A stretch of 64,000 bases of DNA from positions 20,653,631 through 20,717,630 of the forward strand of contig OY821749.1 in the NCBI GenBank assembly GCA_963682055.1, written 5' to 3'. Position numbers and translations under genes: made by a program. A model generated the notes under the pieces. The model searched no databases and was not told the origin of the DNA. It worked only from the letters and a program-made list of their open reading frames with translations. The stretch is from Primula veris (lineage: Eukaryota; Streptophyta; Magnoliopsida; Ericales; Primulaceae). Below are positions 57,701-64,000 of the stretch, piece by piece (position 1 is the stretch's first letter; each line of letters starts with the position of its first letter).

Positions 57701-60184
57701 TACGATAACAAAACGGCAAGTTAAAGGGTCAGTTTTCAAACTCAAGTCCACAAAATAACTGTATTTAGATAAACAGTACTTAATCAAACCAACCTTTATT
57801 AAATTCCTGTTTTTGAAAAATGTAGCTACCCGCAACAATAAAAACAAGTTCTTTAATCAGTTATCGACCAGGGTTTAACTCAAGCAATCGACTTAAGCAT
57901 TTTAGCATACATAAGTGAAATTATGATCTACCAAGCCATATTTCTTAAATCCCTAAAAGAACTGTAATAAGATAACAGGTGTTTAATTAAACGGTCCAAA
58001 CCTAACTAAGTTACACTTTCTAACTGTGATATAGTTAAAGGTACAAGCAAAACAAGTTCACTTCTCAATTAGGGATTAAGCCCACCAAGCTGCGTAAACA
58101 TGTGATCGTCTACAATAACAAAACGATAAGTTAAAAGGTCATATTTCAAACTTAAGTCAAATTACTGTATTTAGATAAACGGTACAATCAAACATGTTCT
58201 TTAATCAGTTCTGGACTAGGGTTTAAGCCACGCAATCGACTTAAACGTGTTAGCATATACTATATAATTGTGAAATTATAATCTACCAAGCCATATTTCA
58301 ACTTAAGTCCCTGAAAGAACTGTATAAGATAATAATTGCTTAATTAAACCAAACCCAACTAAATTCCACTTCACAGATCCGTGTTTATATCTAAAATGAA
58401 GTTAAAACAATAGGCAGAAAAAACTTCACTTCACAATTAGGGTTTAAGCCAAGTAATTGACCTAAGCATGTGACCATATATAACTACCATATAAATATAC
58501 TACTAATAACTACGAAACGATAACTTAAAAAAATCAGATATCAAACTTTAAGTCCACAAAATAGCTGTAATTGGATAACTGGTGCTTAATTAACCCAGAA
58601 ACTAACTAAACTGCAGTTAAAATAACTACCAAAACCTAACTAACTGTATGTATATATATGCAGTTAAAAAACTTCACTTCGCAATTAGGGTTTAAGCCAA
58701 GTAATTGATCTAAGCAAGTGAAGTAACCATATTATAAATATATTACCAATAACTACGAATGCTAACTTAAAAAAGTCAGATATCAAACTTTTAAGTCCAC
58801 ATAATAGCTGTAATTAGATAATTAGTGCTTAGTCAACCCAGAAACTAACTAAACCACAATTAAAATAACTACCAGAACCTAACTATCTGTATATACAGTT
58901 TAAAACTTAAAATACAGGGATTTAGCTAAACAATAAAAAATGATTGAGAGCATATATATGTGTGTAGATATAGTACATACATACATATGCATACATATTA
59001 TTAATAACTATGAAATGCTAACTTAAAATAGTCAGATATCAAACTTTAAATCCACAAAATAGCTGTAATTAGATAACTAGTGCTTAACCAACCCCGAGAC
59101 TAACTAAACCACAGTTAAATAACTACCAGAACCTAACTAACTTTATGTATATATATCTATATATATACAGTTATATACAGGGTTTTAGCGAAGCAATTGG
59201 AAAATCCTTGTGGGCATATGTGTGTGTAGATATAGTACATATATATATATGTATAACTACCTGATATAAATATATATATATATACACATATTACTAATAA
59301 CTACCAAATGCTAACTTAACTATATCAAACTTTAAGTCCACAAAATAGATGTAATTAGATAACTAGTGCTTAACCAACCCAGAAACTAACTAAACAACGG
59401 TTAAATAACTACCAGGACCCAACTAACTTTATGTATATATATCTATATATATACAGTAAAATACAGGGTTTTAGCGAAGCAATTGGAAAATCCTTGTGGG
59501 CATATATGTGTGTAGATATAGTACATACATATATATATATAACTACCTGATATATATATATATATATACACATATTACTAATAACTACCAAATGCTAACT
59601 TAAAATAGTCAGATATCAAACTTTAAGTCCATAAAATAGCTGTAATTAGATAACTGGTAATTAATCAACCCAGAAACTAACTAAACTACAGTAAAAATAA
59701 CAATCAGAACCTAACTAACTCTATGTATATATATATCAATTATTTATACAGTTCAAATGCAGGTTTTTAGCGAAGCAATTGGAAAAATGCCTGTGAGCAT
59801 ATATGTGTGTAGATATAGGGGGGAAAAGCTGTTTAGTACCATGTACTATTGACTTTTGTCAATTTGGTACCCAACCTTTAAATTTTACTAATTTGGGCCC
59901 CAACCTATAAATTTTCGTACAATTAAGAGTCCGATAGCATAAATTGACAAAATTACACTCACTATATCTTACATTTGGAGATCTATTTTTGATGAATGTT
60001 GACGCAATTGCACCCAATTTCGTCATTTTTTTAAACACCAATGTACTAAATTGTTAGGTTGGGAACCAAATTGGTAAAATTTAAAGGTTGAAGGTTGGGT
60101 ACTAAATTGTTAAAAGGCAATAGTACATGGTACTAAACAACTTTTTTTTCCGTAGATATAGTACATACATTTATATATAACTAC

Positions 60185-60239
<55 letters not shown>

Positions 60240-60529
60240 GTTACTAATAACTGCAAAATGCTAACTTAAATAAGGCGGATACCGAACTTGAAGTCCATAA
60301 AATAGCAGTAATTAGAACCTAACAAACTATGTAACTGTGAATATATACATATAGGGTTTTAGCTAAGTAATTGGAAAATCTTTCTCAGCACATATGTATC
60401 ATGTATGTATATATAGACACACACACATATATATATATGAATATAAATTATAATTGGTACCTGAACTCGAGGGAGATTGTAATTGGGTAGTCTCAAAGCA
60501 ACGCCGTTTGAGTCGAATCTATAAGCCAT
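45740..60529 (-). CDS. HOS1: HOS1: RING-type E3 ubiquitin ligase / ELYS-like nuclear pore protein
   Basis: Exons: 60461-60529, 55216-55606, 54206-54340, 53468-53643, 52420-52821, 51616-51774, 50401-50895, 49214-49351, 46847-47433, 45740-45890. They sum to 2703 bases and 900 residues; Arabidopsis HOS1 (At2g39810) has about 927, and the match, by recall, runs end to end. The atypical RING is in exon 2 (NEAKVERCRATRD; then C66, H68, C72, C75, C76, C79, C82, C85). The ELYS-like helical region follows (IEGLRGCYPFENLR, YYLFDRHW, LMVLRWTGRDG, GEAVTAVRVRVECGLL, RYTEAYQVD). A Ser/Pro-rich tail ends in basic RRRSRL-type residues, a likely nuclear signal. In Arabidopsis the protein ubiquitinates ICE1 and CONSTANS, binds the Nup107-160 complex, and influences cold response, flowering and mRNA export. 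Intron 1 (4.85 kb) is mostly a tandem array; introns 2, 3, 7, 8 and 9 hold transposon-like insertions. Confidence 0.95.
46618..46829. mobile_element. hAT-type MITE (212 bp) in HOS1 intron 9
   Basis: Left end GGCCTTGTTTGGTTCCAG; the right end, inverted, contains GGGCTTGTTTGGCTGCAG. Flanks AGGACTAA (46610-46617) and AGGACCAA (46830-46837) form an 8-bp duplication with one mismatch, as expected for hAT. It ends 17 bases from the last base of exon 9. Confidence 0.8.
47640..48825. mobile_element. Non-autonomous element with 110-130-bp inverted ends in HOS1 intron 8
   Basis: Left end GGGAAAATTATAGTTTTGTA, matched inverted at the right end (AGGGAAAATTATAG...). Complementarity of about 85 percent extends past GCATACCCACCTTTCAACAT. 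Long inverted ends suggest a Mutator-like element. The flanks are A-rich, and no clean 9-bp duplication can be called. It carries a GC-richer stretch near 48200-48366. Confidence 0.75.
48247..48366 (+). other. GC-rich ORF-like stretch inside the intron 8 element (39 codons)
   Basis: An ATG opens a 39-codon frame (MARSSELPLTIAAPSHPYF..., ending SHQAPQI) in sequence much richer in C and G than the element around it, preceded by a CT-rich leader. It may be a fragment captured from a cellular gene, as in Pack-MULEs. I do not recognise the source. Confidence 0.3.
49574..50010. mobile_element. MITE in HOS1 intron 7
   Basis: Ends ACATCTCCATTGGGCATG and, inverted, ACACCTCCAATGATCAC. The interior is AT-rich with repeated TTAACTTT motifs. 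The target duplication is unclear. Confidence 0.55.
53675..54170. mobile_element. Possible degraded transposon in HOS1 intron 3
   Basis: Repeated and inverted CCCCATG-type motifs (AACCCCCATGTTTTC on the left; CATGGGGATTATCTGC on the right) suggest a degraded inverted-repeat element close to exon 3. The evidence is weak. Confidence 0.3.
54612..55137. mobile_element. Degenerate inverted-end element with tandem duplication in HOS1 intron 2
   Basis: Left GGGAAAATAAGAAAGG and right, inverted, AGGAAAAGATAGCTTTT are loosely complementary over about 60 bp. Inside, two copies of a unit near 118 bp share ATTGCCACCAATCTAC and GACACCAATCT. Confidence 0.5.
59818..60151. mobile_element. Mutator-like MITE (334 bp), 9-bp target duplication, in HOS1 intron 1
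   Basis: Flanked by GTAGATATA at 59809-59817 and 60152-60160. Inverted ends share GTTTAGTACCATGTACTATTG-like sequence and continue into ACCCAACCTTTAAATTTTAC, over 70 bp in all. It inserted inside one unit of the tandem array. Confidence 0.85.
60189..60234. repeat. (TA)n microsatellite, about 46 bp
   Basis: Uninterrupted TA run in HOS1 intron 1, part of an array unit. Shorter TA runs lie at the equivalent place in neighbouring units (59270-59282, 59550-59566). Confidence 0.95.
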
Positions 60530-60660
60530 ATCTCCGCCGTGATAACCGCCGGAACCCTAATTAAGCTCCGATCTCCGGTCGATGTTCGCCGCCTCTCTCT
60601 CTCTCTCTCTATATATAAATATGTATCGCGGAATTAAGTATTATGAACAGGTGGCGGTGT
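60530..60660 (-). promoter_or_regulatory. HOS1 5' leader with (AG)n
   Basis: Upstream of the ATG at 60529 the sense strand has a GC-richer leader and an (AG)9 run (60593-60610), common in plant 5' UTRs. The transcription start is not determined. Confidence 0.5.
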
Positions 60661-63171
60661 ATTATTGGAATTACTTGAAACGGGAGTGTTTTTCTATTAT
60701 TAAGACCCTTTAGTTTTAAAAATCACAAATTGGTAGTATAATTTGATTTCGTGAATTTGATTTCGTGTTCCAGATTGGTTTTATACGTTGTTGACCGATT
60801 AGCGGAAGTGGTTAAATATGACTAGACGTGCTCTTCCGCCAAACGGAAGTGGATGAAAACGTTCTTGAGAGCATTTCCAACAGTCTTGACACATGAGCTT
60901 CTATATACAAATGTGGACTGTATAGTGAAGTACAAGACTCGATATCTAAGAAGGAAATTCATACAATATGGACATATAATAAATTCATGTCCAAATATGT
61001 CAAACTTTTGTAGCTATGTACACACTTTTGGATAGGTCTCACACACACAAAATATAGAACTCTCACACATAAAATAAAACAAGTAATATAATATTCTTAT
61101 TTAATATTTTGTATAAAGGTGTGTATGTCGACCGATGTGTAAAAAAAATATATGTACATGTTCAACCCTAGTATTAGTCATATGTGAAATTTCGTATATA
61201 ATTTGAAGACACACAAGTGAGAGTCTCAGTTGTTTATTTTTTCAAAATTATCATTTAGTACGCATCAATTGTAGACTAGAGAAAATATTCGTATAGGTTT
61301 TATCTCTCTACTTATAAGCCCTATAAATTGGTTGTCATTTTTAAGTGCTAGTTGGCAGACGGATATGGCAAAATGAGGTCACTAAGTTATTATTATTTTT
61401 GGAAACCAATGTCATTATGTGGCAAAATTTTACGAACCAAGGTTACAGAAATAAAATTTTCCAACAGAGGAAAACATCTCGAGCTTACTTGCACGTGCAA
61501 GTTGGAGTTCAAATTAGAAAACATATCTTATGCATGATGATTATTAGTGGAATATAAACCTAATAAAAAGGGTAAAACTATTTGAAGTCCATCAATGTAA
61601 AATTTTGAAATCAATTATTATTTTTATTTTAGAATTAAAAACATAAAAATGTGTGTTTGTAGTCGTATTTAAACTTTTAAACAGACAAGAACAGATAGGT
61701 TTTTTGTATTTTTAATTTTGAAACAAAGAAAAGAACATAAAGATTTTTTTTTGGACATAAAGAACAGATAGAAACGGGAATTTCTGAATAGTTGGAGAAA
61801 TAATTTGCAAAACTTTTTCATGAGTTAAAAAATGAGTTGTAAACTTAATTACAAAATTCGAGTCATGAGGAGGTGAAATGACACCCCACCTCTGACCTGG
61901 GAGAATCGGGGGAAAATATGAATGGATTACTATGTATAATTATTTTCTATCCGAAATGTTTTGGGTTATATTAACTCAATTTTTTTGAATAATTCGAAAG
62001 ATGATGAGCCGTTTTTTAGTACCGGCATTATTTTGTTTATGAGTTACACTAGTTAAATTTTGGTTGGTGGCCACATTAAGTAGTGTTTGTGGAACAAGTT
62101 TTGAGAATGGTTTGAAATTGAAGTGAAGTTTGGCTGCAACCATGGAAGTAGACAAACGTTGCTTCCCTATGACGTGTCACTCTATAAATGGTTATTTGAT
62201 TTTATATTTTTTTTTGACTTTACACCTAATTTATTCTCTTGTTTCTTTAGCTATTCACATATTATATCTCTGGATAGTACCGATGATATAAATATTAAGC
62301 ATCATTCTAATTTTGTTAATTTTTTAATATTAAATAATGACACGTTATCGTTTAAAAATATGTTAAATGATACATATGCATCTTAAATTTAATAACCACA
62401 TTAGTTTCAAATTAATAATGTTATCAATTTTTAATTAACAATTTCTTTTTTATTTTACTGGTCACTATTCTTATGAGAATATTTATAGGGGATAATAATG
62501 TTAATTGTGGGGTATGTTTGTCATGTCACCAGTTACAAGTATTAAAAACATTATTAACTTTAACAACTTTTTTAACATCTATAAAGATAACACATATTTT
62601 AACGTAACTAATGAAGATAAAAAAATGTATTGTTAGCTAATTATTTTAGTTAACAATAGAGATAAAAATACCATTAAAGATGGTCTTAGTTATTTGAAGG
62701 ATGGGTAATAGTTTACAATAAGAAAATGTAATTCCATTTCAGTGTTATTTTACTTTTGGACAGTAATATTTAAATGAACCCGGAAATTTGTTGTTGGATT
62801 AACATCAAATTTAAGTGCTGTTATAATTTTAAAATATAATAATTTGCTTTAAATAAAATCATTTTAGTGGTGTCTGCGGTGATTGATATAATCATTGTGT
62901 CAATCTTTAATGTTTTCCGAGGTTTCGGACGGATTGCGTAAAATTGGGTATGGAGGACGAGACTAGGGATAAATATGATGGCATTGTGGATGCCTACATG
63001 GGCGGATTCACACTGGGACATGGGATGACACGTCCCCCTCAAATTTTTGCCGAGTGAAATTACCAATATATATATCCATGTACCATTTAATTAATTACAA
63101 TACAACATTTGATCTATATATTAACTGAATTTAATATTTATTTATTCATTTACTTATAAGGGATGATATAT
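60661..63171. other. HOS1 upstream intergenic region
   Basis: No gene found. GAGAGCATTTCCAACAGT at 60868 and ATTAAAGATGGTCTTAG near 62671 look like ends of old MITEs whose partners I could not pair. Short ORFs have no recognisable product. Confidence 0.4.
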
Positions 63172-63489
63172 GGTCAGTATAAAAAACACCCAAATGTACA
63201 CTTTTTTGTAAAAACGCTCCAAATCAATATTTGATTAATGCAAATCTTCACGGTTTCACGACGGAAACACAAATATGCGTCTTGTTTTTTTTTTTCTGAG
63301 ATGTATAATGACATGTTTTGAATTTTTAAATTTTACCATAATTTCGAAAACATGTGATTATACATCTTGGGAAAAAAAAACAAGACGCATATTTGTGTTC
63401 CCGTCGTGAAACCATGGAGATTTGCATTAACCAAATCTTGATTTGGAGCGTTTTTACGAAAAAGTGTCTAAATTGATATTCATATAACC
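63172..63489. mobile_element. Hairpin MITE (318 bp) with 110-bp arms
   Basis: Arms 63198-63308 and 63358-63467 are about 85-90 percent complementary (CGCTCCAAATCA, ACAAATATGCGTCTTG and their inverses) around a 49-base loop. Outer ends GGTCAGTATA and, inverted, GGTTATATGA are looser. A transcript would fold into a long, nearly perfect stem, a precursor shape for small RNAs. The target duplication is not clear. Confidence 0.7.
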
Positions 63490-64000
63490 TCTTCTTTACT
63501 TATAACTTTCTCTCTCTTTTGTTTATGTTTTACCCAAAAACCACCCCATAAGTCATATCCAAATCCAACTATCTCATCTGCCCAACTCAATTCAGCACAT
63601 ATTATAGCATATCTTTTCATCTCATGACGTTTAATCATCTTTTTCGATTGAAAATTACTAGAATTGTTTTAATTGTTCATTTCGGGTTATTTTAGGGCTA
63701 TTTCACCATTTCTATATTTTTGTCAGATTTTTCAAAAGGTTGTTCGAATTGGATTTTTATGATAAGATTAATGTTGATTGAGGTTCAATTATGCTTGTTT
63801 AAATTTGAGTATATAATGTTTCATTTATTTTTGTTTGCGGTTCTTTTAAATTCTGAGTATTCATAATTAGAAGTTTGGTGTGGGGGTGTTTGGTATTACC
63901 ATTATAAGATTTCACAAAAATAAACTTAAAATTATGTAATGATCCGGGTGTCCTTTTTGGTCTTTTCTTTTTCCGGTAACATAAAGATGATCTGGTTTTG
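63490..64000. other. Right edge, unassigned
   Basis: CT-rich stretch near 63505-63520, otherwise AT-rich. No ORF or repeat was recognised. It could be the leader of a gene beyond the window. Confidence 0.3.

Larger units (their letters stand above)
56780..60440. repeat. Degenerate tandem array of about 14-15 units (150-290 bp) in HOS1 intron 1
   Basis: A phrase of the type AGGGTTTAAGCCAAGCAATC recurs near 57012, 57232, 57446, 57658, 57869, 58070, 58217, 58438, 58686, 58916, 59177, 59464, 59758 and 60352. Each is followed by a CATATA stretch, a TCAAACTTAAGTCC stretch and AACCAAACCTAACTAAA. Spacing grows from about 210 to about 290 bp toward exon 1 as TA-rich tracts expand. The interval after 59758 also contains a Mutator-like MITE. 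Confidence 0.85.

Noticed and set aside
62123..62386. 87-codon ORF upstream of HOS1
   Set aside because: Begins with a plausible Met but quickly becomes AT-rich and hydrophobic without any motif; it looks like chance or an old MITE interior.

Overview
This is an AT-rich, intron-rich and transposon-rich window of a nuclear plant genome. Small coding exons have GT/AG introns, and the non-genic space holds gypsy LTRs, a TRIM, Stowaway-, hAT-, Harbinger- and Mutator-like miniature elements and foldback elements. The genes match eudicot families. The repeats feel like an asterid, possibly a daisy-family species, but that placement is only an impression.

Five gene models and one partial copy can be read. 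(1) A tandem series of 2-oxoglutarate/Fe(II) dioxygenase genes lies on the minus strand and resembles Arabidopsis At1g35190. Two are complete with 11 exons: 10398-17853 (312 aa) and 21815-28165 (309 aa). A third copy at 5898-7518 has only exons 1-4 in view, and a gypsy retrotransposon occupies everything to its left. (2) Two tandem plus-strand genes, 37983-39126 and 41968-43472, encode small secreted eight-cysteine defensin-like peptides. Each has a phase-1 intron just after the signal peptide. (3) The minus-strand gene at 45740-60529 is an orthologue of HOS1, the nuclear-pore-associated RING-type E3 ubiquitin ligase with an ELYS-like domain. I could reconstruct it completely as 10 exons and 900 aa with all splice phases consistent.

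Layout: 1-5385 nested gypsy LTR remains; 5386-7860 partial dioxygenase copy and its promoter; 7862-9000 relic of a defensin-like gene upstream region; 9000-28165 the two complete dioxygenase genes, with a 1.45-kb foldback element inserted 23 bp upstream of the start codon of the first; 29010-40450 and 40468-45537 two tandem copies (D1, D2) of a block carrying one defensin-like gene each; 45740-60529 HOS1, whose introns hold several miniature transposons and whose first intron is largely a degenerate tandem array; 60530-64000 upstream sequence with no recognised gene.

The duplicated blocks act as empty-site controls for each other, so several insertions can be placed almost to the base. The least ordinary material is in D1: three consecutive AT-rich insertions (31645-32919, 33434-35569, 35758-37464). 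Two of them have the plan A-rich arm / minisatellite core / T-rich arm inside inverted ends, and one of those is flanked by a perfect 9-bp target duplication. Next in interest are the foldback hairpin at a dioxygenase promoter and the sharp change in similarity between dioxygenase copies at that insertion point. No protein-level link between the dioxygenases, the peptides and HOS1 is visible; their proximity looks like the result of local duplication.
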